Source of the DNA: an uncultured Butyricicoccus sp. | GTDB taxonomy: Bacteria > Bacillota > Clostridia > Oscillospirales > Butyricicoccaceae | Direction: 5' to 3' | Assembly (NCBI GenBank): GCA_900557315.1 | Contig: USSI01000114.1 | Location: 1 to 5,434, forward strand | Length of the DNA: 5,434 nucleotides | Shown here: piece after piece, positions 1 to 5,227 of the stretch | How positions within the stretch are numbered: position 1 is the stretch's first letter | How the letters are laid out: each line of letters begins with the position of its first letter | The notes under the pieces: model-generated | Seen by the model: the letters and a program-made list of their open reading frames with translations, nothing else | Databases searched by the model: none | Told to the model about the DNA's origin: nothing | Position numbers and translations under genes: made by a program

Positions 1-122
1 TTTTCGCGGGCGCCTATATCTCCACCCAGCTGCAGAATGCGATTGTATTTGCGGTGCTGATTATCGTGCTGCTGGTCAAGCCGGACGGCCTGCTCGGCAA
101 GCACGTCAGCGAAAAGGTTTAA
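1..122 (+). CDS. livH: Branched-chain amino acid ABC transporter permease LivH, C-terminal end only
   Basis: Only the last 39 codons are in the window (reading frame from base 3, stop TAA at 120-122); the gene starts upstream. The visible peptide has one hydrophobic segment (AIVFAVLIIVLLV) followed by KPDGLLGKHVSEKV. A hydrophobic helix followed by a K/R-P-x-G-L-x-G motif is how LivH-type inner-membrane permeases of the HAAT family normally end. The assignment rests on this motif plus position: the next gene is livM, and livH-livM-livG-livF is the usual order. LivH pairs with LivM to form the transmembrane pathway of the leucine/isoleucine/valine importer. The 14-nt gap to livM carries the livM ribosome binding site, so the two are almost certainly co-transcribed. 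The N-terminal part cannot be judged here. Confidence 0.82.
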   Translation, partial: FAGAYISTQLQNAIVFAVLIIVLLVKPDGLLGKHVSEKV

Positions 123-136
123 AGGGGGCGGCTGTA

Positions 137-1222
137 ATGCAAAAATTGAAAAAATATGCCGCTTCCAAAGCGGGACGCGATACGCTGATTTCGTTCGGCA
201 TCGTGATTGTTGCGTTCATCGTGATGCAGGTCCTGCGCTCGCTCGGCCTGGTGTCCAGCCTGCTGGAAAGCCTGCTCGTGCCGATCTGCGCGTATATCAT
301 TATGGCGGTTTCGCTCAACCTGACTGTCGGCATCCTGGGCGAGCTGTCGCTCGGCCACGCGGGCTTCATGTCGGTCGGCGCATTCTCCGGCATTGTGGCG
401 GCAACCTGCCTGAGCAATACCGTGGCGTTCGAGCCGCTCCGCCTCGCGATTGCGATTGTGATCGGCGGCATCTGTGCGGCGGTTGCAGGCGTGATCGTCG
501 GCGTGCCGGTGCTGCGCCTCAAGGGCGACTATCTGGCGATTGTCACACTGGCCTTCGGCGAGATCATCAAAAATATTATCAACGTGCTTTATATCGGCCT
601 GGACGGCGCCGGCCTGCACTTCAGCCTGCTGCAGCAGAGCTTTACGCTTGAGGAAGGCGGCGAAATGATTATCAACGGCCCGATGGGCGTTTCGGGCGTT
701 TCGCGTATTTCCAGCTTTGTTTCGGGCTTTGTGCTGGTGCTGATTACGCTGTTCCTCATCCTGAACCTGATTAACAGCCGCGCGGGCCGCGCGATCATGT
801 CCGTGCGCGACAACAAGATTGCTGCGGACTCGATCGGCATCTCGACCACGCGGTACAAGCTGCTGGCATTCGTCATCTCGGCAGCGTTCGCCGGTATGGC
901 GGGCACGCTGTACGGCCTGAATTACACTACGATCACTGCCACCAAGTTCGATTTCAATACCTCGATCCTGATCCTGGTATTTGTCGTGCTGGGCGGCCTG
1001 GGCAACATCTGGGGCTCGATCATTGCGGCAGCGCTGCTGACCGTGCTGCCCGAGGTGCTGCGCGAGGTCGGCGACTACCGCATGCTGATTTATGCTATCC
1101 TGCTGATTGCGATGATGCTGTTCAACAACTCCTCGCTCAAGCAGCGCATGCTGGAAAAGCGCGGGCTGAAGCAGATGGAGAAGCTGGAAAAAGCAGAACA
1201 GTCCGGAAAGGAGGGCGCGTAA
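137..1222 (+). CDS. livM: Branched-chain amino acid ABC transporter permease LivM
   Basis: 361-aa polytopic membrane protein, the second permease subunit of the Leu/Ile/Val importer. The ATG at 137 is preceded by AAAGGGGG (121-128) with 8 nt spacing. Hydrophobic segments lie at roughly residues 17-35, 44-66, 74-93, 101-124, 132-152, 194-213, 242-262, 275-298 and 315-330. Family landmarks are LNLTVGILGELSLGHAGF (60-77), RLKGDYLAIVTLAFGEI (127-143), the cytoplasmic ATPase-contact segment GRAIMSVRDNKIAADSIGI (217-235) and VVLGGLGNIWGS (283-294). Residues about 155-190 form a polar stretch between helices, probably an extracellular loop. The last 30 residues are a charged Lys/Glu-rich tail after the final helix, which looks like a cytoplasmic extension. 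The stop is 1 nt before the livG start, implying translational coupling. Substrate range within branched-chain or related amino acids cannot be told from the permease alone. Confidence 0.95.
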   Translation: MQKLKKYAASKAGRDTLISFGIVIVAFIVMQVLRSLGLVSSLLESLLVPICAYIIMAVSLNLTVGILGELSLGHAGFMSVGAFSGIVAATCLSNTVAFEPLRLAIAIVIGGICAAVAGVIVGVPVLRLKGDYLAIVTLAFGEIIKNIINVLYIGLDGAGLHFSLLQQSFTLEEGGEMIINGPMGVSGVSRISSFVSGFVLVLITLFLILNLINSRAGRAIMSVRDNKIAADSIGISTTRYKLLAFVISAAFAGMAGTLYGLNYTTITATKFDFNTSILILVFVVLGGLGNIWGSIIAAALLTVLPEVLREVGDYRMLIYAILLIAMMLFNNSSLKQRMLEKRGLKQMEKLEKAEQSGKEGA

Positions 1223-1223
1223 T

Positions 1224-1982
1224 ATGGCGATGCTCGAAGTTACCTCGCTGGGGATTTCGTTCGGCGGCCTGCGCGCCGTGGACGAACTGTCCATGAAAAT
1301 TGAAAAAGGTGGCCTGGTTGGCCTGATCGGCCCAAACGGCGCAGGAAAGACCACGGTGTTCAATATGCTGACCGGCGTATACCGTCCGACCGACGGCGGT
1401 ATCCGTCTGGACGGGCAGAACCTGATCGGCAAAAAGCCGCACGACATCTGTAAGCTCGGCGTGGCGCGCACCTTCCAGAACATCCGCCTGTTCTCCAAGC
1501 TGACCGTACTGGACAATGTCAAAACCGGCCTGCATAATCAGGTCACCTACACGCTTGCGGAGAGCCTGCTGCATATCGGCTCCTACCGCAAGAAGGAGCG
1601 GGCGATGGATGAACGGGCGATGGAACTGCTCCGTGTGTTCGGGCTGGAGGGCGTTGCGGACTATCAGGCGGCCAACCTGCCCTACGGCAAGCAGCGTAAG
1701 CTGGAGATCGCCCGCGCGCTGGCCACCGACCCCAAGCTGCTTCTGCTTGACGAACCGGCGGCAGGCATGAACCCGAATGAGACCGGCGAACTGATGGAGA
1801 CCATTGAGCTGGTGCGCAAAAAGTTCGGCGTGACCGTGCTGCTGATCGAGCACGATATGAAGCTGGTCTCGGGCATCTGCGAATACCTGTATGTGCTCAA
1901 TTTCGGCCGCCTGCTGGCCGAGGGCACGCCGGCAGAGGTTCTGCAAAACCCGGAGGTCGTTACGGCCTACCTCGGCGAATAA
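1224..1982 (+). CDS. livG: Branched-chain amino acid ABC transporter ATP-binding protein LivG
   Basis: 252-aa ABC ATPase that couples ATP hydrolysis to import through LivH/LivM, acting with LivF on the cytoplasmic face. Visible motifs: Walker A GPNGAGKT (36-43), Q-loop glutamine in ARTFQNIRLF (Q85), signature segment LPYGKQRKLEIARAL (152-166), Walker B LLLLDEP (172-178, catalytic E177) and H-loop H210 in LLIEHDM. The signature has YGKQ where most ABC proteins have SGGQ; LivG proteins normally carry a YG-Q form, so this is family-typical and not damage. The insert at about 103-130 between the Q-loop and the signature, and the ending AYLGE, also fit LivG. The start at 1224 is set by AAAGGAGG (1207-1214), 9 nt upstream. 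The opening residues MAMLEV are repeated at the start of LivF, a sign of the ancient relation of the two ATPases. Confidence 0.96.
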   Translation: MAMLEVTSLGISFGGLRAVDELSMKIEKGGLVGLIGPNGAGKTTVFNMLTGVYRPTDGGIRLDGQNLIGKKPHDICKLGVARTFQNIRLFSKLTVLDNVKTGLHNQVTYTLAESLLHIGSYRKKERAMDERAMELLRVFGLEGVADYQAANLPYGKQRKLEIARALATDPKLLLLDEPAAGMNPNETGELMETIELVRKKFGVTVLLIEHDMKLVSGICEYLYVLNFGRLLAEGTPAEVLQNPEVVTAYLGE

Positions 1983-1983
1983 G

Positions 1984-1991
1984 AAGGGGGG
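1984..1991 (+). promoter_or_regulatory. Ribosome binding site that fixes the livF start
   Basis: AAGGGGGG sits 10 nt before the ATG at 2002, just after the livG stop. The same frame is open back to an ATG at 1891, which would add 37 residues of unrelated Arg/Cys-rich sequence lying inside livG. The RBS and the family-typical N-terminus MAMLEVKDINVYYG support 2002. Confidence 0.75.
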
Positions 1992-2001
1992 AAACAGAAG
2001 T

Positions 2002-2709
2002 ATGGCAATGCTGGAAGTCAAGGATATCAACGTGTACTACGGCCTGATCCACGCGCTGCGCGATGTTTCCTTCGAGGTAAACGAAGGCGAGGTCGTTGCG
2101 CTGATCGGCGCGAACGGCGCGGGCAAGACCACGACGCTGCACACGGTCACCGGGCTGCTGCCGTCCAAGGGAGGTACGGTGACCTTTGAGGGCAAGGATA
2201 TCACCAAAAAGCCCGGGCACGAGATCGTGCGCCTGGGCATGAGCCATGTGCCGGAAGGCCGCCGCGTGTTCGCGGGGCTGACCGTGCGTGAAAACCTGCG
2301 CATGGGCGCGTACACGCGTCCCAAGAGCGAGGTGGAAGCGTCGCTGGCGGACGTGTATAAGCGGTTCCCGCGTTTGGAGGAGCGCAAAAACCAGGCTGCG
2401 GGCACCCTGTCCGGCGGCGAGCAGCAGATGCTTGCCATGGGCCGCGCGCTGATGGCAAAGCCGCGCATCCTGCTGCTGGACGAGCCGTCGATGGGCTTGT
2501 CGCCGCTGTTTGTGGGCGAGGTGTTCAAGATCATTCAGGAGGTCTCTGCCGCCGGCACGACCGTCCTGCTGGTCGAGCAGAACGCAAAGAAGGCGCTTTC
2601 CATCGCGGACCGCGCCTATGTGCTGGAAACCGGCCGGATCGTCAAGTCCGGAAAGGCGTCCGACCTGCTGAACGACGATTCGATTAAAAAAGCTTATCTG
2701 GGTGAATAA
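2002..2709 (+). CDS. livF: Branched-chain amino acid ABC transporter ATP-binding protein LivF
   Basis: 235-aa second ATPase of the importer. Motifs: Walker A GANGAGKT (36-43), the LivF hallmark VPEGRRVF (83-90) in place of a normal Q-loop, signature LSGGEQQM (136-143), Walker B ILLLDEPS (156-163, E161), and LLVEQN (189-194), where the usual H-loop histidine is a glutamine (Q193). E. coli LivF has the same VEQN, so the Gln is a family trait. It implies that the two ATP sites of the LivG/LivF heterodimer are not equivalent, since LivG keeps its histidine. The protein ends AYLGE like LivG. The start is chosen by the RBS at 1984-1991; a longer in-frame start at 1891 is rejected because it lies inside livG and adds non-homologous residues. 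The gap to livG is 19 nt and to the next gene 13 nt. Confidence 0.96.
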   Translation: MAMLEVKDINVYYGLIHALRDVSFEVNEGEVVALIGANGAGKTTTLHTVTGLLPSKGGTVTFEGKDITKKPGHEIVRLGMSHVPEGRRVFAGLTVRENLRMGAYTRPKSEVEASLADVYKRFPRLEERKNQAAGTLSGGEQQMLAMGRALMAKPRILLLDEPSMGLSPLFVGEVFKIIQEVSAAGTTVLLVEQNAKKALSIADRAYVLETGRIVKSGKASDLLNDDSIKKAYLGE

Positions 2710-2719
2710 GGGGGAAGGA
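2708..2719 (+). promoter_or_regulatory. Ribosome binding site for the kinase-like gene, overlapping the livF stop
   Basis: The purine-rich AAGGGGGAAGGA begins inside the livF stop codon and ends 3 nt before the ATG at 2723. The AAGGGGG part has 8 nt spacing and is the likely Shine-Dalgarno. It argues against an in-frame GTG at 2702, which would overlap livF and have no RBS of its own, and it suggests translational coupling to livF. Confidence 0.7.
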
Positions 2720-2722
2720 CGT

Positions 2723-3349
2723 ATGAAGCCGTATATTATTACCATTGCACGCCAGTATGGCTCGGGCGGCAAGACGGTCGGCAAGATGCTGTCGGAAAAG
2801 CTGAATATCCCGTATTACAACCGCGAGATCATCACCATGGCTTCCGAGGACAGCGGCGTCAACGAGATACTGTTTTCGGATGAGCGGCTCAAGCCCGACC
2901 TGCTGACGCGGCTCAAGGCACGCTATAAGGGACAGTACCCGCTGCCGAATGATTCCTCCAAAGCCTATCTGCGGGACGACGCCCTGTTCGACTATCAGGC
3001 GAAGATCATCCGCAAACTGGCTGACCAGGGACCGTGTGTGCTGATTGGGCGCTGTGCGGACTTTATCCTCAAGGGCCGTCCGGACGTAGTGCGTGTGTTT
3101 GTGCACGCGGATGCGGATTTCTGCCTCGAGCAGGCGATGCTGGTGGACTCCCTGCCGGAAGAGGAGGTTGTCCGCAAGATTGCGGAGATTGATGAATACC
3201 GCGCAAAGTATTACAAGCACCATACCGGGCATGACTGGTATGATGCACGCAACTACGACCTGTCGCTGAACAGCGGTGTGCTGGGCTTTGACGGCGTGGT
3301 AGAGGAGATCGTGCAGTATATGGAAGTGCGCTCTCAGTTCCAGAAGTGA
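2723..3349 (+). CDS. Cytidylate-kinase-like P-loop protein, last gene of the liv operon
   Basis: 208-aa soluble protein resembling the cytidylate kinase-like family (Pfam Cytidylate_kin2 type). The N-terminus ITIARQYGSGGKTVGKML (6-23) is the typical (S/A)R-(E/Q)-(Y/F)-GSGG nucleotide-binding loop. Here it continues as GKT (G16-K17-T18), a full Walker-type Lys-Thr end. Other family-like parts are IPYYNREII (29-37), VLIGRCADFIL (106-116), VRVFVHAD (123-130), and a C-terminal lid-like segment with EIDEYRAKYYKHHTGHDW (155-172) and NYDLSLNSG (177-185). Family members phosphorylate, or are presumed to phosphorylate, nucleotides or other small molecules; the true substrate here is unknown, and it should not be called Cmk. 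It is 13 nt downstream of livF and before the operon terminator, so it is probably expressed with the importer. A role linked to amino acid uptake is only inferred from that position. Confidence 0.87.
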   Translation: MKPYIITIARQYGSGGKTVGKMLSEKLNIPYYNREIITMASEDSGVNEILFSDERLKPDLLTRLKARYKGQYPLPNDSSKAYLRDDALFDYQAKIIRKLADQGPCVLIGRCADFILKGRPDVVRVFVHADADFCLEQAMLVDSLPEEEVVRKIAEIDEYRAKYYKHHTGHDWYDARNYDLSLNSGVLGFDGVVEEIVQYMEVRSQFQK

Positions 3350-3352
3350 TAT

Positions 3353-3384
3353 AGAGCCGCCTGCTAAGACGCAGGCGGCTCTTT
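3353..3384 (+). terminator. Intrinsic terminator of the liv operon
   Basis: A perfect 12-bp stem, AGAGCCGCCTGC (3353-3364) with GCAGGCGGCTCT (3371-3382), has a 6-nt loop TAAGAC and begins 4 nt after the kinase-like stop codon. The following T-tract is short (TTT, then GCTGCT), so it could act as a terminator with incomplete efficiency or as a 3'-end stabilising hairpin. No other stop signal is seen in the operon. Confidence 0.8.
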
Positions 3385-3452
3385 GCTGCTGGTCGGTATT
3401 GGACGGCGTGAAAAAAGAATCCAGAAAATTTTTAAAAAATTGAAGAAAAGAC

Positions 3453-3481
3453 TTGACGTGACCGGCATTTTCGGATATAAT
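3453..3481 (+). promoter_or_regulatory. Sigma-A promoter of the tRNA-Ser gene
   Basis: The -35 box TTGACG (3453-3458) and a perfect -10 box TATAAT (3476-3481) are separated by the optimal 17 nt. An A/T-tract region at about 3424-3449 directly upstream resembles an UP element, as expected for a stable-RNA promoter. Transcription would start near 3488, giving a leader of about 30 nt before the tRNA. The tRNA therefore has its own promoter independent of the liv operon. Confidence 0.88.
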
Positions 3482-3517
3482 ATTTTTCGTCCTCTGCGAG
3501 AGCAGATCAGCGAACAT

Positions 3518-3608
3518 GGAGAGTTGGCTGAGTGGTCGAAGGCGCACGATTGGAAATCGTGTAGGCGTGATGAGCGTCTCCAGGGTTCAAATCCCTGACT
3601 CTCCGCCA
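3518..3608 (+). tRNA. tRNA-Ser(GGA)
   Basis: A 91-nt class II tRNA. The acceptor arm pairs GGAGAGT (3518-3524) with ACTCTCC (3598-3604), followed by discriminator G3605 and genomically encoded CCA (3606-3608). The anticodon stem is CACGA (3545-3549) with TCGTG (3557-3561); the loop TTGGAAA places anticodon GGA at 3552-3554, reading UCC/UCU serine codons. The long variable arm typical of tRNA-Ser folds as AGGCG (3563-3567) with CGTCT (3575-3579). The T arm is CAGGG TTCAAAT CCCTG (3581-3597). All arms are intact, so the gene should be functional. An integrase gene lies downstream and reads toward it, making the 3' half of this tRNA the likely attachment site of the neighbouring element. Confidence 0.98.
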
Positions 3609-3609
3609 T

Positions 3610-3650
3610 AAAGTACCGGAATCAATGCGATTTTGGTACTTTTTGTTTTT
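3610..3650 (+). terminator. Intrinsic terminator of tRNA-Ser
   Basis: A 14-bp stem pairs AAAGTACCGGAATC (3610-3623) with GATTTTGGTACTTT (3629-3642) through two central G-U pairs and a 5-nt loop AATGC. It is followed by TTTGTTTTTT. It begins 1 nt after the encoded CCA, the usual layout for a single tRNA transcription unit. If the element recombined within the tRNA 3' end, this terminator would lie on the element side of the junction. Confidence 0.85.
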
Positions 3651-3732
3651 TATAATCTAAAAAAGTTATGTTAAAATAATATCAATAATTCGGCACATTT
3701 TTAAAATTGGCCCAAAAGTGGCCCGACTTTTC

Positions 3733-3785
3733 AAAAAAATTCCCCGGACGTCTTGCGGCATGCAGACAAATCCGGGGCTTTTTTT
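3733..3785. terminator. Bidirectional intrinsic terminator after the integrase gene
   Basis: The stem CCCCGGA (3742-3748) with TCCGGGG (3771-3777) is extended by an inner stem GTCT/AGAC plus GC/GC around a GGCAT loop. On the + strand it is followed by CTTTTTTT (3778-3785). On the minus strand it is followed by AATTTTTTT (complement of 3733-3741). It thus serves the integrase gene, whose stop codon partly lies in the flanking T-tract, and also blocks read-through from the tRNA/liv side into the element. Confidence 0.85.
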
Positions 3786-4917
3786 ATTTTTCGGCGGCCT
3801 TTTCTTCTGCCGGGAGACTGGGGAATATACCTTCAATCACGCGCTTGGAAGCTGCAGCGGCCGTGTCGAAATCTTCGTGCAGGTACCTTTGCGTGGTTTC
3901 GATCTTTGTATGTCCCAAAAGATTTTTGACTGTGTTCAAATCGGCGCCACTGTGGATCATCATCATGGCCGCCGAGTGCCGAAGATCATGTATGCGGACA
4001 TTATCATATCCCATTTGTCTGCGGAAAGCATACCAGCGGCGCGTGATAGCGTTGGGCGATGGCAGTCTGCCGTCCAGCTCACACACATACTGCACGATCC
4101 GGTCGCGCGGAAAGGCCTGTCGAACCGCTTGAAGCACATCCTTGACATAGGGCACCAGGTACATTACGCGGTGGCTGCTGGAGGTTTTCAGCTTTGGCGT
4201 CCATACGGTCTTCTTGCCGCCATCGTAGGTGTATTGTCCGGATATTGTGATGGTATCGTTCTTGAAATCAATATCCGCCCAGCGCAGTCCCAGAGCCTCG
4301 CCGCGCCGGAGACCGTAGACGACGCACAGGAGCACGACGAGATAGAGCTGCTCATCATATTCGGGCAGGGCTTCAAGTATCTTTCGCGCGTCCTCGGGCT
4401 TAATTACAGAGGCATGGAACGGTTCTGTTTCCTGCGGCAGTATTGCCTTAGCACAGGGATTGTCCTGCATCAGTTTGCTTTCGACTGCGTAATTGCAGGC
4501 GACTTTGAGAACACGATGCGCATAGGCGATTGTTCCGCGGCGCATCGGCTTTCCTTTTTTGGTTGTCATCTTCGCAATGTTGGCATAGGCGGCTTCTACG
4601 CGGATGCGGTTGAGCTTACTGATCGGGACGGCTCCCAACTCGTTATTGAGCAGTGCGGCGCATCCTTCATACCCTCTAATCGTGTTCGCTGCTCTGCCGC
4701 GCATCTTGCAAGCCTCGATATAGGCAGCGAGCAGCTGCTGCACCGTCATTGTGTCTGCATCAGCGGGACGGCCGGCGTGCGCCTCGATATATTGCCGTTC
4801 CCATTCTAACGCGGCCTTCTTCGTGGGGAATCCGGTTTTCAGTTTCCGCTTACGGTTCCCTGCTTCATCGTACCAGCTGGCGCGGGCAGACCAGCCACTT
4901 TTATCTTTTTGGACCAT
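3784..4917 (-). CDS. Tyrosine recombinase (phage/ICE-type site-specific integrase), complete
   Basis: 377-aa integrase that would cut and rejoin DNA at attachment sites through a 3'-phosphotyrosine bond. Layout: an N-terminal arm-site-binding domain (about 1-50, GWSARASWYDEAGNRKRKLKTGF then KKAALEWERQ), a core-binding SAM-like helical domain (about 57-155), and the catalytic domain (about 170-350). All active-site residues are present: R204 in YGLRRGEALGLRW, K244 in LKTSSSHR, H310 and R313 in IHDLRHS, H336 in LLGH, and nucleophile Y345 in TTQRYLH. A short Lys/Glu-rich tail follows. The ATG at 4917 is preferred over an in-frame ATG at 4938 because GGAAAGGGG lies 7 nt before it, whereas the 4938 start has no RBS. 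The gene reads toward tRNA-Ser, its stop 175 nt from the tRNA end, as is typical for elements integrated in a tRNA 3' end. No excisionase is visible beside it. Its base composition is less GC-rich than the liv genes, in keeping with acquisition. Confidence 0.96.
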   Translation of the reverse strand: MVQKDKSGWSARASWYDEAGNRKRKLKTGFPTKKAALEWERQYIEAHAGRPADADTMTVQQLLAAYIEACKMRGRAANTIRGYEGCAALLNNELGAVPISKLNRIRVEAAYANIAKMTTKKGKPMRRGTIAYAHRVLKVACNYAVESKLMQDNPCAKAILPQETEPFHASVIKPEDARKILEALPEYDEQLYLVVLLCVVYGLRRGEALGLRWADIDFKNDTITISGQYTYDGGKKTVWTPKLKTSSSHRVMYLVPYVKDVLQAVRQAFPRDRIVQYVCELDGRLPSPNAITRRWYAFRRQMGYDNVRIHDLRHSAAMMMIHSGADLNTVKNLLGHTKIETTQRYLHEDFDTAAAASKRVIEGIFPSLPAEEKAAEK

Positions 4918-4924
4918 AAAAATA

Positions 4925-4933
4925 CCCCTTTCC
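4925..4933 (-). promoter_or_regulatory. Integrase ribosome binding site
   Basis: The minus strand reads GGAAAGGGG here, 7 nt before the ATG at 4917. It lies inside the 7-codon extension that the upstream ATG at 4938 would give, so it decides the start. The AGGGG part is complementary to CCCCT 30 nt further upstream in the same transcript (plus positions 4958-4962), which could mask it. Confidence 0.72.
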
Positions 4934-4957
4934 ACCATGAAAAATGTATGGTAAAAT
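4929..4957 (+). promoter_or_regulatory. Possible + strand promoter divergent from the integrase gene
   Basis: TTTCCA (4929-4934), a 17-nt spacer, and an extended -10 TGGTAAAAT (4949-4957) give a plausible sigma-A promoter firing away from the integrase. It points toward the orphan terminator at 5004-5041 with no gene between them. In AT-rich spacer DNA such matches arise by chance, so this is weak support on its own. Confidence 0.27.
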
Positions 4958-5003
4958 AGGGGTTGATGATTAGGTGTAGGAATTTAGTCATCAACCCCAT
5001 ATG

Positions 5004-5041
5004 AGACCGCTTCGGGTTGCCGCCCAGAGCGGTCTTTTTTT
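5004..5041 (+). terminator. Strong + strand intrinsic terminator without an obvious gene
   Basis: An 8-bp perfect stem, AGACCGCT (5004-5011) with AGCGGTCT (5028-5035), is extended by GGG (5014-5016) with CCC (5023-5025) around a 6-nt loop and followed by T7 (5035-5041) and more T. On the minus strand no T-tract follows, so it acts on + strand transcripts only. No + strand gene precedes it. It may end a small RNA started near 4960, guard against transcription leaving the integrase region, or be left from a lost gene. Confidence 0.75.
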
Positions 5042-5095
5042 ATTTTTGATGAAATAGTTTAATAGATTTTTGATTATCTCTTTAGAAGTTCTTAT

Positions 5096-5137
5096 ATGCC
5101 GGTATAGCCCATAACTACGGGCTTTTCCGGCATTTTT
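5096..5137 (+). terminator. Nested hairpin in the inter-recombinase gap, possible + strand terminator
   Basis: The outer stem ATGCCGG (5096-5102) with CCGGCAT (5127-5133) encloses, across a symmetric 3-nt internal loop, an inner stem AGCCC (5106-5110) with GGGCT (5119-5123) and an 8-nt loop. TTTTT (5133-5137) follows on the + strand. The minus-strand side continues ATAAG without a T-tract, so it is a poor terminator for the recombinase gene that ends at 5228. It could instead be a structured site. Confidence 0.45.
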
Positions 5138-5227
5138 GATAACGGAAGAAGTTCACATTTTTTCTCATTTCCCCTCACGTCTTTGCTATGGGAAGTAGTA
5201 GAAACGGTAGTAAATACCGACTTACTA

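Larger units (their letters stand above)
4925..4998 (-). promoter_or_regulatory. Integrase leader with two mutually exclusive hairpins (candidate translational switch or operator)
   Basis: Read on the minus strand, GGGGTTGATGA (4998-4988) and TCATCAACCCC (4969-4959) form a perfect 11-bp inverted repeat with an 18-nt loop. The CCCC end of the second arm can instead pair with the AGGGG of the integrase ribosome binding site (4929-4925), supported by an inner 5-bp stem ACCAT (4952-4948) with ATGGT (4938-4934). One fold frees the RBS and the other hides it. The pairings are seen directly; regulation is inferred. The 11-bp repeat could equally be a DNA binding site for a repressor, excisionase or the integrase itself. 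Whether the leader is transcribed depends on the integrase promoter, which I could not place with confidence. Confidence 0.35.

Noticed and set aside
119..1522. Long minus-strand open frame (467 codons) opposite livM/livG
   Set aside because: It lies antisense to two unmistakable transporter genes. The product is a His/Gln/Arg/Asp-rich string without any domain, as expected from the reverse frame of GC-rich codons.
1960..2720. livF glutamine in place of the H-loop histidine as a loss-of-function change
   Set aside because: VEQN is the normal LivF sequence (as in E. coli LivF), so it is a family trait.
1137..2784. Minus-strand open frames opposite livG and livF
   Set aside because: They have the same low-complexity character and no ribosome binding sites, and are fully explained as shadows of the conserved ATPases.
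2684..3547. 287-codon minus-strand open frame opposite the kinase-like gene
   Set aside because: It crosses the operon terminator and the tRNA promoter, has no recognisable motif, and the + strand gene has clear family motifs.
3383..3598. 71-codon + strand frame running through the tRNA
   Set aside because: Its C-terminal half is simply the tRNA-Ser sequence translated (GELAEWSKAHDWKSC), and it has no RBS.
3364..3609. Small minus-strand frame with SQGFEPWRRSSRLHDFQSC
   Set aside because: This is the well-known spurious translation of the reverse strand of a tRNA-Ser gene.
3718..4809. 363-codon + strand open frame opposite the integrase
   Set aside because: It starts inside the bidirectional terminator and is antisense to a recombinase with a complete catalytic set. 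No protein motif is seen.
4938..4938. Upstream ATG as the integrase start
   Set aside because: There is no ribosome binding site before it, and the good one (GGAAAGGGG) lies between it and the ATG at 4917.
4939..5227. CRISPR array or replication origin in the repeat-rich gap
   Set aside because: The repeats are 9-11 bp, irregularly spaced or inverted. There are no regular spacer-length units and no cas or rep gene.
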